Origin: Kluyvera georgiana ATCC 51603
Lineage (GTDB): Bacteria > Pseudomonadota > Gammaproteobacteria > Enterobacterales > Enterobacteriaceae
Direction: 5' to 3'
DNA length: 64,000 nt
Assembly: GCF_001654985.1 (NCBI RefSeq)
Contig: NZ_LXEU01000025.1
Coordinates: 1 to 64,000 of the forward strand
This document shows positions 50,541 through 60,042 of the stretch, piece after piece; the first letter of the stretch is position 1, and each line of letters begins with the position of its first letter. A program made the translations under genes and the position numbers. The notes beneath the pieces were generated by a model. It saw only the letters and a list, made by a program, of their open reading frames with translations. It was not told the DNA's origin and did not search any database.

Positions 50541-53072
50541 TTGCTGACAACTCCCATCGTGAAAAAGAGAACTTCCGACAATGCGTTTGATGAGGCTGGC
50601 ATTGGCCGTCATCCGCTTATGGCCTGGATTCCCGCGGCGTTGCTGCTGCTGTGCTACCACAATGCTACGCGGGCCGAGGACGATTTTGACCCTTCGGCAT
50701 TAGAGCTTTCCGACCCGCAACAGAAAATGGCCGATCTGCACTATTTCGCAAAACCCGGCGGCCAGCAACCGGGGCGTTATCCGGTGGACGTGTGGGTTAA
50801 TAACCAGCAAATGGGCCATGAAACCATTGAATTTGTCGATGTTAATGGCCGGCTGCAGCCACTTTTAACGCCGGCCCAACTGGCCGAGTATGGCGTAAAC
50901 GTTAGCGCGTTTTCGGCATTTGACTCGCTGCATGAAGGGGAAACCTTCAGCCTGATCGGCAAGTTCATTCCCGACGCTTCCAGCACGTTTGATTTCACCG
51001 AGCAGCGACTCAAACTGAGCATTCCGCAGGCGGCGATGAATCTGCAAAGCCATGGTGATGTCGACCCTTTCCGCTGGGATGATGGCATTCCTGCTGCATT
51101 TGTCGACTACAACCTGACCGGTGCGCAGACGCAGCAAAGCGGCGGTGACTTTCGCTCCAGCTATTTAAACTTGCGTAGCGGAATTAACCTGGGCGGCTGG
51201 CGGTTGCGCAATATTGCCGCGATGCAGTACGACAAAACGCGCCGCTGGCGTTCGCAAAGCACCTATCTACAGCATGACGTGCGCGCTTTACAGAGTCAGC
51301 TGCGCATGGGCGACACCTATACCAGCGGCGATATTTTCGATAGCGTGCAGTTTCGCGGCATTCAGCTGATGTCCAATGAAGAGATGCTGCCGGATAGCCA
51401 GCGCGGCTTTGCGCCGACGATTCGCGGCATGGCCCACAGTAACGCCAAAGTGACCGTCTCTCAGCATGGCTATGTCATTTATGAAACCTTTGTCGCGCCG
51501 GGCGCATTTGTCATTAACGATCTGTATCCGACTTCGCAGAGCGGCGATCTGGATGTGACGGTGAAAGAGAGCGACGGCTCAGAGCGGAAATTTACCCAAC
51601 CGTTTTCAGCGGTGCCGTTTATGCTGCGCCAGGGACGCATAAAATATAGCGTCAGCGCGGGGCGTTTTTACTCCACGCAACCCCAGACCCGCCGTCCGCA
51701 GTTCATGCAGTCGACCCTATTCTACGGCCTGCACGCAGGTGTGACGCTTTATGGCGGCGGGCAAATTGCGGAGGATTACCAGTCCTGGTCGGTCGGCGCG
51801 GGGCGGGGATTTGGCGTGCTGGGCTCGCTGGGCGTTGATTACACCAGCGCGGTGACCCGTACGCCTTCCAGACAGCGTTATAACGGCCATTCGGCGCGCT
51901 TACAGTATCAAAAAGACTTCGTGACTACCGGCACGACGCTGAGTCTTGCAAGCTATCGCTACTCTTCCAACGGTTACTACGATTTTAGCGAAGCCAACGC
52001 CCTTGAGGGACGTTATGGCGAAACGGACAACAAGCGTAATCGTGAGGAGATCTCGCTGTCGCAAACGCTGGGGGGCGCAGGTAGCTTGTCCGCTTCTGCC
52101 TGGACGCAAACCTATTGGCATTCCACGCGACACGATCAGACCGTTCATGTGGGTTTCTATAGCGCCTGGCGAAGCGTCTCCTGGGGAGTGGGGTATTACT
52201 ATACGCAATCGTCGCAAAGCAATAAAAATGACCGCTCGTTCTCTTTTAACGTCAATATCCCATTAGGCAAGATGCTGCCGGATGCTTCCGTTAGCTACAG
52301 TACCACCTCCGATAAAAACGGCTATACCTCGCAGCAGGCCTCGCTGTACGGCTCTGCGTTGGAGAAAAATAACCTCTACTACACCGTGCAACAGGGCTAC
52401 GGCAGTCATGGTCAGGGTAGCAACAGCGGCGTGTCGCTGGACTATCGTGGCGGCTATGGCGAAGCACAGCTTGGCTATCAGCGTGATAGAACCACCCGTC
52501 AGATTAACTGGGGCGCGTCCGGAGCCATTGTGGCGCATCCTCACGGTGTGGCTCTGGGCCAGTATACCGGTGACAGTTTTGCCATCGTCCGGGCTCCCGG
52601 GGCTGATAACGTGGCGATTCAAAATGGCACCGATCTCCATACCGACTGGCGTGGCTATGCCATCGTGCCGACGCTCACGGCGTATCGTAAGAATGATATC
52701 AGCCTGGATACCGAATCAATGGCGGATGACACCGAGGTTGAACTGGAAGGGCAGACGGTGATCCCCGGAGGCGGTGCGATTGTCGAGGCTGATTATGAGA
52801 CACATATCGGGCACCGCGTATTGTTCACGCTTCGCGGCAAAAATGGCCCGCTGCCGTTTGGCGCGAGCGCAACGCTTTCTGGCGTAGAGGGCGCTGACTC
52901 GGGAATTGTGGCAGAGCAGGGGCTGGTTTACCTCAGCGGCGTTCCGGATGATGGCACCCTGATTGTGCGCTGGGACGTAAACCATATTGCGCAAAGCTGT
53001 GCGGTTCATTTCCATCTTTCCAATCATCCACAGCGTAATCCGGTCAACACGGTGAACGCGGTCTGTTTATAA
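50541..53072 (+). CDS. Outer-membrane fimbrial usher
   Basis: An 843-residue usher. It has a signal region ending TRAED and an N-terminal chaperone-binding domain. A 24-strand barrel follows with the family motif LNLRSGINLGGWRLRN and plug-domain sequence (RGFAPTIRGMAHSNAKVTV). C-terminal domains carry a Cys pair (CAVHFHL...VNAVCL). The start is uncertain: TTG 50541 lies 2 bp after the chaperone stop, and an in-frame GTG at 50559 gives a shorter leader. Neither has a good ribosome site. Confidence 0.93.
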   Translation: MLTTPIVKKRTSDNAFDEAGIGRHPLMAWIPAALLLLCYHNATRAEDDFDPSALELSDPQQKMADLHYFAKPGGQQPGRYPVDVWVNNQQMGHETIEFVDVNGRLQPLLTPAQLAEYGVNVSAFSAFDSLHEGETFSLIGKFIPDASSTFDFTEQRLKLSIPQAAMNLQSHGDVDPFRWDDGIPAAFVDYNLTGAQTQQSGGDFRSSYLNLRSGINLGGWRLRNIAAMQYDKTRRWRSQSTYLQHDVRALQSQLRMGDTYTSGDIFDSVQFRGIQLMSNEEMLPDSQRGFAPTIRGMAHSNAKVTVSQHGYVIYETFVAPGAFVINDLYPTSQSGDLDVTVKESDGSERKFTQPFSAVPFMLRQGRIKYSVSAGRFYSTQPQTRRPQFMQSTLFYGLHAGVTLYGGGQIAEDYQSWSVGAGRGFGVLGSLGVDYTSAVTRTPSRQRYNGHSARLQYQKDFVTTGTTLSLASYRYSSNGYYDFSEANALEGRYGETDNKRNREEISLSQTLGGAGSLSASAWTQTYWHSTRHDQTVHVGFYSAWRSVSWGVGYYYTQSSQSNKNDRSFSFNVNIPLGKMLPDASVSYSTTSDKNGYTSQQASLYGSALEKNNLYYTVQQGYGSHGQGSNSGVSLDYRGGYGEAQLGYQRDRTTRQINWGASGAIVAHPHGVALGQYTGDSFAIVRAPGADNVAIQNGTDLHTDWRGYAIVPTLTAYRKNDISLDTESMADDTEVELEGQTVIPGGGAIVEADYETHIGHRVLFTLRGKNGPLPFGASATLSGVEGADSGIVAEQGLVYLSGVPDDGTLIVRWDVNHIAQSCAVHFHLSNHPQRNPVNTVNAVCL

Positions 53073-53078
53073 AAGGGC

Positions 53079-54191
53079 TTGAGTATGTACATCGGTTTTC
53101 GGAGCTTTTGCGTTCTTGTTCTGCTCATGCTGGGGGCGAACAGCCCGCAAGCCTGGGCAGAAAGCTGCAGTAATACCATCGGTGATATGACCGTGAACAC
53201 GCAGAACATCAAATACCTGCCTACGCTGCCGGTCAATTCGCAGATGTCCCATTCGATGGCGGATAATGGCAGCGGTGTCCGCTTTTCTTGTGATTTAGCG
53301 ATCCCCGCCGCCGGGTGGAAGCGCGTGGTGTATCAGCAAATGGATACCCAGGGGGCGGCGACGGCGGTGAATGGGGTGCATATTTTTGCCAGTAAATTGC
53401 GCGGTCTTGGTTACTCGCTGGGGGTTCAGTGCAATGGCGGCGCGGTGCATTACATTGATGGAAGTTCCTCTCCGGCGGGGAGTGAGTCGGCAACCATCTG
53501 CGACAGTCACGATATACCGGCGCTACTTAGCATGAAAGAGGTGATCATTAAGGCTTATGTGACCTTCTATAAAACTGGCGACATACAGCTGAGCGGAGGA
53601 AACCATACCAACGTGGATGCACAGTCGCAGGTTGGGAAACTGTTTATGGAACTGCAGTCCGCATCGGGGAAAACCACGACCAGCACGTCGCCAACCTTCC
53701 TTGGGCTATCGGCGCTTAACATCGATATCGGTGCCAGCGGGAGCTGCCAGGTCACCACTTCCACGATTCATGTGGCGTTAGGTTCAGTCAATAAATCCGA
53801 ATTTAAAGGTATTGGCACGACCTGAGGTAACGCCCAGACGTTTGCTATTCCGGTTTACTGCTCTCAGCCGACCGAGGTACGGATAGGCTTCTTTGGTGTA
53901 GAGGATGCATCCGGGCAGCCGAATGTTCTGGCATTAACAAAGACCAGCGCGGCGGCCAGCGGCGTTGGTGTGGCACTGAACTACGGCAATAACGGCGCGC
54001 CAGCCCCGGCAGCCGGTACGGCGGTGAAAATTAATGAAGCCACGAACCTTCCGATATTGAAAAAGGTGGCGGCAAGTAACGCCGCCAGCGCAGAGCGAAT
54101 TAATTTCTCTGCCCATTATGTGCAGACCGGCAATGTGGTTAACGCCGGGACGGCGGACAGCATGGCGACGTTTACGCTTATTTATAATTAA
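53079..54191 (+). pseudogene. Two-domain fimbrial tip adhesin interrupted by UGA
   Basis: An adhesin-like protein with a signal peptide ending QAWAES, a receptor-binding-type N-terminal domain (about residues 24-200) and a C-terminal pilin domain. TGA at 53823-53825 (codon 249) cuts the pilin domain. The same frame then continues for 121 codons to MATFTLIYN and TAA. The stop separates the two Cys of the pilin disulfide (SGSCQVTT before, VYCSQPTE after). Without readthrough the truncated product could not be donated to the usher. Full length would be 370 residues. Confidence 0.82.
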
Positions 54192-54262
54192 TGGTGACGG
54201 GCAAAACGCCCGTTTTCTGCGTATTCTTCTTTCGCTGGCGACAATGCGCGGAATATAAAAAA

Positions 54263-54283
54263 AGCCGCGAATGCGGCTTGTTT
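54263..54283 (-). terminator. Terminator of the 11-residue-repeat protein gene
   Basis: On the minus strand AGCCGC-ATTC-GCGGCT is followed by TTTTTTT. It lies 20 bp after the gene's stop and also 70 bp beyond the adhesin stop. Confidence 0.85.
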
Positions 54284-54297
54284 GTGTGAATGTCAGG

Positions 54298-54723
54298 TTA
54301 TTCGCTAATTTTTTTCTCAAGCTCAGCGGCGCCGTCTTTGGTTTTATCCCAGCCTTCCTGGGCACCTTTTTTGGTGGCATCCCATCCTTTCTCGGTGGTT
54401 TCCTTGGTCTTATCCCAGCCTTTCTGCGCGCCTTCTTTGGTGGCGTTCCACCTTTTTTCCGTCCCTTCCTTGGTTTTATGCCAGGTTTTCTGAGCGCCTT
54501 CACTTACCTGGCTGCCGACGCTGTCACTTTTCCCTTCGGCGGCATGTTTTGATTTCAGTTTCAGCTCTTCACCCTGATTCTGCGCCTGATGCAGTTTTTC
54601 CTTCGCGGTGTTGGCGTTTTCCTGTGCTGCGGCGACCGTTTCGTCAGTGGCGTGTGTGGTCGCGGCAAATACCGGTGAAGCCAGCAGAAGAGTGGAGAGT
54701 GCGATTATTGTTTTTTTCATCAT
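54298..54723 (-). CDS. Secreted protein with 11-residue LEA-like repeats
   Basis: A 141-residue periplasmic protein with a signal peptide ending SPVFAA. Its C-terminal half is five tandem 11-mers of the pattern xxTKEGxxKGW (about residues 82-136). The repeats are highly charged and rich in Lys, Thr and Glu, with a Trp at each eleventh position. The periodicity is that of group-3 LEA proteins, which form amphipathic helices on drying. The DNA shows matching 33-bp repeats. I do not recognise a named gene. The opposite-strand ORFs here are shadows. Confidence 0.8.
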   Translation of the reverse strand: MMKKTIIALSTLLLASPVFAATTHATDETVAAAQENANTAKEKLHQAQNQGEELKLKSKHAAEGKSDSVGSQVSEGAQKTWHKTKEGTEKRWNATKEGAQKGWDKTKETTEKGWDATKKGAQEGWDKTKDGAAELEKKISE

Positions 54724-54922
54724 AAATCCTCATCGGTGTGTGAGCCTGAGCAATCATGACACGGGCAATTTTCCGTGGCTTTAGGAATAAACTGTAAGTG
54801 AATCATTGTGTTCAGCGCTCCAGCATGAGCGCCGTCATCGGCCACGCCTGCATTTCCAGCTCGTCGTCCGGGCTACGCTCATACGACAGCCCGGACAAGG
54901 CGTATCAAACGAATCGGGTGCC

Positions 54923-55170
54923 GAAATTCGTCCAGCGCGGCAGGATCTGCGTATCTCAAGCAGGCGGAGTTAGGGGGGGCGGCGGGGCTGGATGAGGAGT
55001 CTGCGAGCGCGCGTATCAGCTCTTATGAGAACGAGGTGCTCGCGCCCGATTTTCGGCTGGTCTGTAAACTTGCCGCTGTACTGGATGTGCCGGAGGCCTA
55101 TTTTTACGCGGTGGAGGATGAGTTGGCCTGCAGTACCACCGCTATCGAAAACGTGGTGGTAGCAGGCTGA
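54923..55170 (+). pseudogene. XRE-family regulator remnant
   Basis: The reading frame ending TGA 55168-55170 contains AGLDEESASARISSYE, APDFRLVCKLAAVLDVPEAY and YFYAVEDELA. This is the second half of a Cro/cI-type helix-turn-helix protein. Its upstream part, RQDLRI, is in another frame around 54935-54955, so at least one frameshift breaks it. No start codon is evident. The stretch 54724-54922 contains nothing I recognise. Confidence 0.65.
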
Positions 55171-55323
55171 GTTGCATTCTCATATCTATGAGATGATTCT
55201 GCTAATAACACCGTTTGCGCTTTTATAACCGCCCACTAATATTGGGAGTTGGCGATAAATAACCGGGAAACATATCCTTTTGTCGATATACAAAATAATA
55301 AATAATGGCTAAGAGAGGCGAAC

Positions 55324-55857
55324 GTGCGTCATTTATATTCTGGGATGGTTGTTGGATTAGCTTTACTGGCCACGGCCTGTGCTCCGGGGCCGGTAGGCAC
55401 AAAACGGTATCAAGCCTACTCCGGGCAGGATGCTGCGGTGGTTTATACCCAGCTCAACGAGCAGCATCATGGCCTAATCTATTTCCAGCGTTTTACTAAG
55501 GCAGAGGATTGCTACAAAGAGCAGGAGCTTATTTATATCAGTAATAATCTTATGGAAGGGACGGTGAACCGTTTATATGAAAGCCGGATTCGTCCCAATG
55601 ATTTCTGGTCGCTGTATGTGATGGATAATTCCAGCGGCCATCAAATCGCCACACGAACGGCTTTCATTCCCGAAGCTGGTAAACATTATGTCGCCATACC
55701 GTATCAAGGCGTCGTGGAGATTCCGCAGGATTTAAAACTATCCGAAAGCGATAATCTGGATAAAGTGTATGAGCAGTATAAAGACAAACCGGCGAAGAAA
55801 TGGAATGTGCGAGATGGGGTTTGTAAGTTCTGGTTTGCGAAAATGATGGGGGAGTAA
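55324..55857 (+). CDS. Predicted lipoprotein of unknown function
   Basis: A 177-residue protein starting at GTG with AGAGAG upstream. Lipobox LLATAC (C19) follows a short hydrophobic stretch. The mature part is soluble, with two later Cys (EDCYKE and DGVCKFW). No domain is recognised. It stands alone between the XRE remnant and the YiiS-like gene. Confidence 0.75.
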   Translation: MRHLYSGMVVGLALLATACAPGPVGTKRYQAYSGQDAAVVYTQLNEQHHGLIYFQRFTKAEDCYKEQELIYISNNLMEGTVNRLYESRIRPNDFWSLYVMDNSSGHQIATRTAFIPEAGKHYVAIPYQGVVEIPQDLKLSESDNLDKVYEQYKDKPAKKWNVRDGVCKFWFAKMMGE

Positions 55858-55969
55858 GGATAGCTTCCTCGGCGGGTGTTCAGAAGGGGCAGGGCGGATT
55901 ACGCACTAAAAGTATGGATTTTCTAGCGGCAGCGTCCTATCCTGAGAGCAAATATACGAGGTTATCATT

Positions 55970-56266
55970 ATGAAAGATGTTGTTGATAAGTGCAGTACCA
56001 AGGGGTGTGCAATCGATATTGGTACAATTATTGAAAATGACGATTGTACCTTTCAAATCGAGCGAGTTTTTCCAACGGAAAACGAAGCGGAGCTAGCGGC
56101 CGCTAAAATCCAGAAACTGGCTTCTGCTGCGGCATCGGATGGGAAACCAGAGGTTGAGTATCAGATTCTGAAGGTCGACAACGAAGCAAAACTGGACGCT
56201 TCTGTCACATTCTCTTGTCAGGCAGAAAAGATCATTTTTGAATTATCACTACGTTCGGCATTCTGA
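55970..56266 (+). CDS. YiiS/YfcZ-family (DUF406) protein
   Basis: A 98-residue protein beginning [19 protein letters not shown] and ending [17 protein letters not shown] in family style. It is very close to E. coli YiiS as I remember it. E. coli yiiS lies elsewhere on the chromosome, so this is a relocated or extra copy. Function unknown. Confidence 0.85.
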   Translation: MKDVVDKCSTKGCAIDIGTIIENDDCTFQIERVFPTENEAELAAAKIQKLASAAASDGKPEVEYQILKVDNEAKLDASVTFSCQAEKIIFELSLRSAF

Positions 56267-56318
56267 GTGTAAGCGCGCCTGCCCGTATGTTCAGTGGATG
56301 AACGGCGGCAGGCCTGAG

Positions 56319-57062
56319 CTAATACATGGTGAGAAGTTGCCACATGAACAGACATCTTGTAGACAAGCTGATACTAGCCGTACGCATAGTCTGCATTAGC
56401 TGTGGAAGTTGATCCGGGCGGATGCTTGGCATGTTTTTCTTTTGCGGTTTCTCGAATGCTTTCCCGATGTTTACGCTGGGAACCGCATCAATCAGGCCCG
56501 TGTTCTGCGCATAAATCATGACTTCATTAATTCGCTGACAAAGGCGTCGAACTGTCTCTAATGCCCCTCTGGCCTGAACCGGCTGCACTGCTTTAACCAG
56601 AGTATGAGCCTTAATCTCAGTGACACTGATATCACCGATTGCTGGGAAAACATCTCTCTCAAGCGAACGCCAGATGTCGTCGGCATAGTCCTCTGTTACG
56701 CTGGCTTTCTTCACATTCCACCAACGCTCAGCAACTAACAGGAAAGTGTTGGTTTTGGCCTCTTGAGAATTTCTCATCTGTTCTTTCTGATGTTCCTGAG
56801 GATCAATGTCTTTCGCCAACAAAACTCGAGATTCAGCTTTGAGTTTACGCGCATCAGAAAGTGAGACTGCAGGGTAGGCACCGAAGCTCTGTTTGGTTCG
56901 CTGCTTGGTCAGAGGGCGATAGTAACGGAACTGTCAGAGCTTACTACCGCTGGCCTTGATTAGCAGAGTAAGCCCGTCGCCGTCATACAGCTGGTAATCG
57001 GCATCTTTAGGTTTGGCGGCTTTGATTTCCGTATCGGTTAACGGCTTAGTTTTTCTTGCCAT
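56319..57062 (-). pseudogene. CP4-57/P4-type tyrosine integrase, nonsense and 3' truncated
   Basis: The N-terminal part starts at ATG 57062 (MARKTKPLTDTEIKAAKPKD). It reads to TGA at 56936-56934 (codon 43), where the family has Trp (KL-W-QFRYYRPL). The same frame then runs on through AERWWNVKKASVTEDYADDIW and QLPQLMQTMRTASISLSTR to WQLLT, and breaks at about 56325. The whole catalytic domain with the Arg-His-Arg-Tyr residues is gone. The element is therefore immobile by its own integrase. Confidence 0.88.
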
Positions 57063-57080
57063 GGGGAGTCTCCATGCGTT

Positions 57081-57119
57081 TAGGCCCAACGAAAACAATA
57101 GAGCTTTTCGTTGGGCCTA
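57081..57119. repeat. 15-bp perfect inverted repeat upstream of the integrase
   Basis: TAGGCCCAACGAAAA (57081-57095) and its complement (57105-57119) lie 19 bp before the integrase start. A further partial copy, GGGCCTA, follows. It may be an integrase/excisionase arm site or an autoregulatory element. Confidence 0.6.
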
Positions 57120-57191
57120 TCAATGGGCCTAAAAGGTTCGGATTTAATTAGTTCTCTTCGGACTTCGCGGGACAAATTGAGGGCACAAAAA

Positions 57192-57219
57192 AGCCCGCAG
57201 GGCTTGCGCCGTGCGGGCT
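57192..57219 (-). terminator. Terminator upstream of the integrase remnant
   Basis: On the minus strand AGCCCGCA pairs with TGCGGGCT, followed by TTTTTTGTG. It faces transcription arriving from the right. Region 57120-57545 otherwise holds no supported gene. I found no tRNA or tmRNA end that would define the attachment site. Confidence 0.7.
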
Positions 57220-57545
57220 CTTAGGACTTCATCGGATGACTCTGGTAATCATCGATGGAGAATTTTGGGCTGGCGTCCCTGTAACTGGTTTCTTATTTAA
57301 TTGATTTATATTGTTATTTAATATTGATTTTCAATTGAGGGTTCTATTTGGGGTTCAATGATGAAACCATTAAACGAAGCTGCTGAGCATTTGACGCCAA
57401 ACTATGCCAAAAGGTAACACATCAGCCAGTTCAGCTACCAACTCGAAGTTGAACTCATATCATCCGTGTCAGCTTTTCTTCCTTTAATCAGCCGAATGCG
57501 TTAGCGTCATTGAAACTGTTTCTCATGGTCATTGATGGAGAAGGT

Positions 57546-57881
57546 ATGAAGGATAGGATCGTCGAAATACTACAATACACCCTGAAAAAAGATTCTGGAT
57601 CTGACTTTCATCAGATCATGCATGAAGTCAGTGTTCCACTTCATACCCGGAACGGTATCGATGTGGTTGCGTACGGAAACTCTCTGCAGGATGCTGACAG
57701 CTACTACCTCATACGTGCTTTTGAAAGTGAAGAACAGATGAAAAGCGTTCTTGATGATTTCTATGCGAGTGCGGGTTGGCGCAGTGGCCCACGAGAAGCA
57801 ATCATCAGTCGAATTGAAGTAAGTCTTAAGTCAGTATTGACGCTTCCGCAAATTGCTGTGAATGAGTTGAGGAAAAAATGA
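57546..57881 (+). CDS. NIPSNAP-like dimeric alpha/beta-barrel protein
   Basis: An 111-residue protein. The pattern MKDRIVEILQYTL, SYYLIRAFESEEQMKSVLDDFYAS and WRSGPREAIISRIE is that of NIPSNAP/antibiotic-monooxygenase-type barrels. The ATG at 57546 follows GGAGAAGG; an in-frame ATG at 57525 or TTG at 57510 would extend it. Its stop overlaps the next gene's start (ATGA), so the two are coupled. The function is not known. The family call is from pattern, not search. Confidence 0.55.
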   Translation: MKDRIVEILQYTLKKDSGSDFHQIMHEVSVPLHTRNGIDVVAYGNSLQDADSYYLIRAFESEEQMKSVLDDFYASAGWRSGPREAIISRIEVSLKSVLTLPQIAVNELRKK

Positions 57882-58744
57882 CAAGAACAGAAATAGTAAA
57901 GGCAGTGACTAAATGGTTCGACGTTGACAAGTATAATGTGCTGAACGAGCTGACGGTTGAACAGATATACATAGAAGTAGAAAGACGTGTTCTTGCTTAC
58001 AATCTGCTCACCCAATACGATTCGCTTAAACCCCAACTTAAAGCTCTTGTTGATGATCATGAGCAGAAGATACAGTCCGGGAAAGTCCTCTTTAATGAGG
58101 ACGCTAAAATTGACAAGCCAGAAGAAATCCTTTCATCAAGCTACATAGCAAATCCACTTACTATTGCTGGTGCAAAAGATGTCATTGGGGCTGTTGATAT
58201 GGTGAATAGACTTATTGGCCCGGAAGAAGAGGCTAAGAGGTCAAGGCAGCTTTCGCAATACCTTAGTCAAGCGGGCATCAGTAAAGATGTCATGTTTGTT
58301 GAAATTCATCTCTCAGAGGCTTCTACAGAAGACATCATTGAGCATCTGAAAACGATGATACCGCGATGGAAGAAGGAGCTTAAGGTTAAGCCACATGAAG
58401 AAAGAGGTTATCGCTTTGGGGTCGGTACGATCAAAAAAGTTATGAAATATAATCTCATACCGATGTTTGACCTCATGTTTTGGGAAAAAAAGACTGGCAA
58501 TAAGATTGGCATAGCGTTACTGGCGAGGCTGCTTTACCCTCATCTGATTAGTGAAAATAACCGCAGTGAAGGCATGGTAAAAGATACTGATTATCCTTTA
58601 GCTGTAGGTTTTATGACCAACCAGAGCTACATCAAATCGTTAGGCGATTTTATAGTTAAATACGACTCTGACAGGGATTGGAAAGTGTGGAGTTTCATCA
58701 ACTACTACTTACCTGAAGACGAGCAAGAAGAACAAGAAAAGTAA
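57878..58744 (+). CDS. DUF6387-like protein of mobile elements
   Basis: A 288-residue predicted cytosolic protein. The opening TEIVKAVTKWFDVDKYNVLNELTVEQIYIEVERR resembles DUF6387 proteins, which occur in enterobacterial islands. No catalytic motif is obvious. The C-terminus is very acidic (PEDEQEEQEK). Its start overlaps the NIPSNAP-like gene. A role in phage defence would be a guess. A near-perfect hairpin (GGGGAACTTCA...TGAACTTCCCC, 58755-58783) follows. Confidence 0.5.
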   Translation: MTRTEIVKAVTKWFDVDKYNVLNELTVEQIYIEVERRVLAYNLLTQYDSLKPQLKALVDDHEQKIQSGKVLFNEDAKIDKPEEILSSSYIANPLTIAGAKDVIGAVDMVNRLIGPEEEAKRSRQLSQYLSQAGISKDVMFVEIHLSEASTEDIIEHLKTMIPRWKKELKVKPHEERGYRFGVGTIKKVMKYNLIPMFDLMFWEKKTGNKIGIALLARLLYPHLISENNRSEGMVKDTDYPLAVGFMTNQSYIKSLGDFIVKYDSDRDWKVWSFINYYLPEDEQEEQEK

Positions 58745-58899
58745 AAAGCAAAAAAAGGGGAACTTCACTCTGGCTGAACTTCCCCGAAACTCATCAAAAC
58801 TCACTTTAGCGTTAAAATCTCTCGCCTGAACACCCCTAGTTAGCTCCTAGAAAAAATACGATAATTATCTCCATCGAGAACAACGTGAAGGAGATAAAG

Positions 58900-59118
58900 A
58901 TGAATACTAATGTAGTATCAAACAGTAAAAGACTTATTCGTTTACCAGAAGTATTAAATCGTACTGGTTTATGTAAAGCGTGGATTTATCGTTTGATTAG
59001 TCGTAATGAATTCCCATCGCCAATAAAACTTGGTGAAAGAGCAATAGCATTCTTAGAGAGTGATATAGATAAGTGGATTGATGAAAAGATTACTTTATCA
59101 CGTAATAAAGTAGCTTAA
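58900..59118 (+). CDS. AlpA-family regulator
   Basis: A 72-residue excisionase-like helix-turn-helix protein. It has the typical RLIRLPEVLNRTGLCKAWIYRLI-NEFPSPIKLGERAIAFLESDIDKWI pattern of CP4-57 AlpA and P4 Vis. AAGGAG precedes ATG 58900. A GTG at 58885 is rejected. Such proteins activate integrase or excision genes. Here the only visible integrase is dead. Confidence 0.88.
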   Translation: MNTNVVSNSKRLIRLPEVLNRTGLCKAWIYRLISRNEFPSPIKLGERAIAFLESDIDKWIDEKITLSRNKVA

Positions 59119-59298
59119 AAATCAAAATAATAATGGTTTCGGTAGCTGGTTAGTCTATTAACTAAAAATATAAACGTGGGGGGTCATATGTAAACACAAT
59201 CGAACTTATCATCATAATAAAACGAAAAAATAATCTGCTCTCAAAATAATGCATGAAAATGCAGGGGGCTATACATCAAAAAAATATGGAGTAACTAT

Positions 59299-59613
59299 AT
59301 GAATACTGAAGAACTAAATAACATTAAGGACTCATCGACTAAAGTTTTTACTGCTATGGCGAAGAATCTTTATATCACAGGAATACGTATATATAAAGAA
59401 CAAGAAGAATATGAGGTATTGGCAGCCATAATGTTAGATAGTGATAGAACGGAGTCATATATTTTGCATGTTAAAGAATATCTGGCAAAACGCTTTGATG
59501 AACATATGGAAGAAGAGGGTAAAAGAGAAAGACTGATTTATGTTGATATGGATAAAGTTATGCATGAAATGAGATATGTTCATACCCAAGCATTACTTTT
59601 TAGTATGAGCTAA
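59299..59613 (+). CDS. Hypothetical island protein (104 aa)
   Basis: I do not recognise this protein. GGAG lies 10 bp before ATG. It is predicted soluble and mixed alpha/beta, rich in Glu and Lys, without Cys, signal or membrane segment. It lies alone after a 180-bp AT-rich gap and is followed by the hairpin GCCCC-GTAA-GGGGC (59628-59641). Base composition is strongly AT-rich, like its neighbours. Confidence 0.6.
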   Translation: MNTEELNNIKDSSTKVFTAMAKNLYITGIRIYKEQEEYEVLAAIMLDSDRTESYILHVKEYLAKRFDEHMEEEGKRERLIYVDMDKVMHEMRYVHTQALLFSMS

Positions 59614-59691
59614 CAACAGCGTATTCGGCCCCGTAAGGGGCTAATAAAAACACAATGAATTAAATAAGCATTTAACTATGAGGGTATAAAT

Positions 59692-59988
59692 ATGTCTAAA
59701 GAGAAGATAGGTGTTAATAAATCAACCGAACTATTCTATGACCTTGCATGTAGATCGTTTTCCGCAAGCTGGAATATGTTCATGGAAGTTAATGGTGATG
59801 GGGACGCTAATGATTATCTGGATGATCCAGATTTTATGAGTCCATTTATTATTTATGTTATTGACCATATTCAGAATAACTTTAAAAGATTCACCGCTCA
59901 AGAAGGAAACAATGGTGATATTAATCAAGTTAACTTTGAACTAGTCGCTGCCATGTTAGTTGAGTATTCAGAAGGTTTTAGAAAATAA
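59692..59988 (+). CDS. Hypothetical island protein (98 aa)
   Basis: Unrecognised soluble acidic protein with GAGGGT before the ATG. NGDGDANDYLDDPDF near residue 37 resembles a Ca-binding loop superficially, but no second EF-hand is seen. It is followed by the short hairpin GCCC-n6-GGGC (60000-60013). Confidence 0.6.
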   Translation: MSKEKIGVNKSTELFYDLACRSFSASWNMFMEVNGDGDANDYLDDPDFMSPFIIYVIDHIQNNFKRFTAQEGNNGDINQVNFELVAAMLVEYSEGFRK

Positions 59989-60042
59989 GAACCAATCTTG
60001 CCCCACAACGGGCCAAACCAAAACATAAAAAGGGAAATATAA

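Noticed and set aside
57220..57300. Possible ssrA (tmRNA) 3' end as the attachment site, because CP4-57 integrates there
   Set aside because: Only GCTGGCGTCC vaguely recalls a collapsed tmRNA end. The conserved T-arm and CCA context are absent, so no att site can be claimed.
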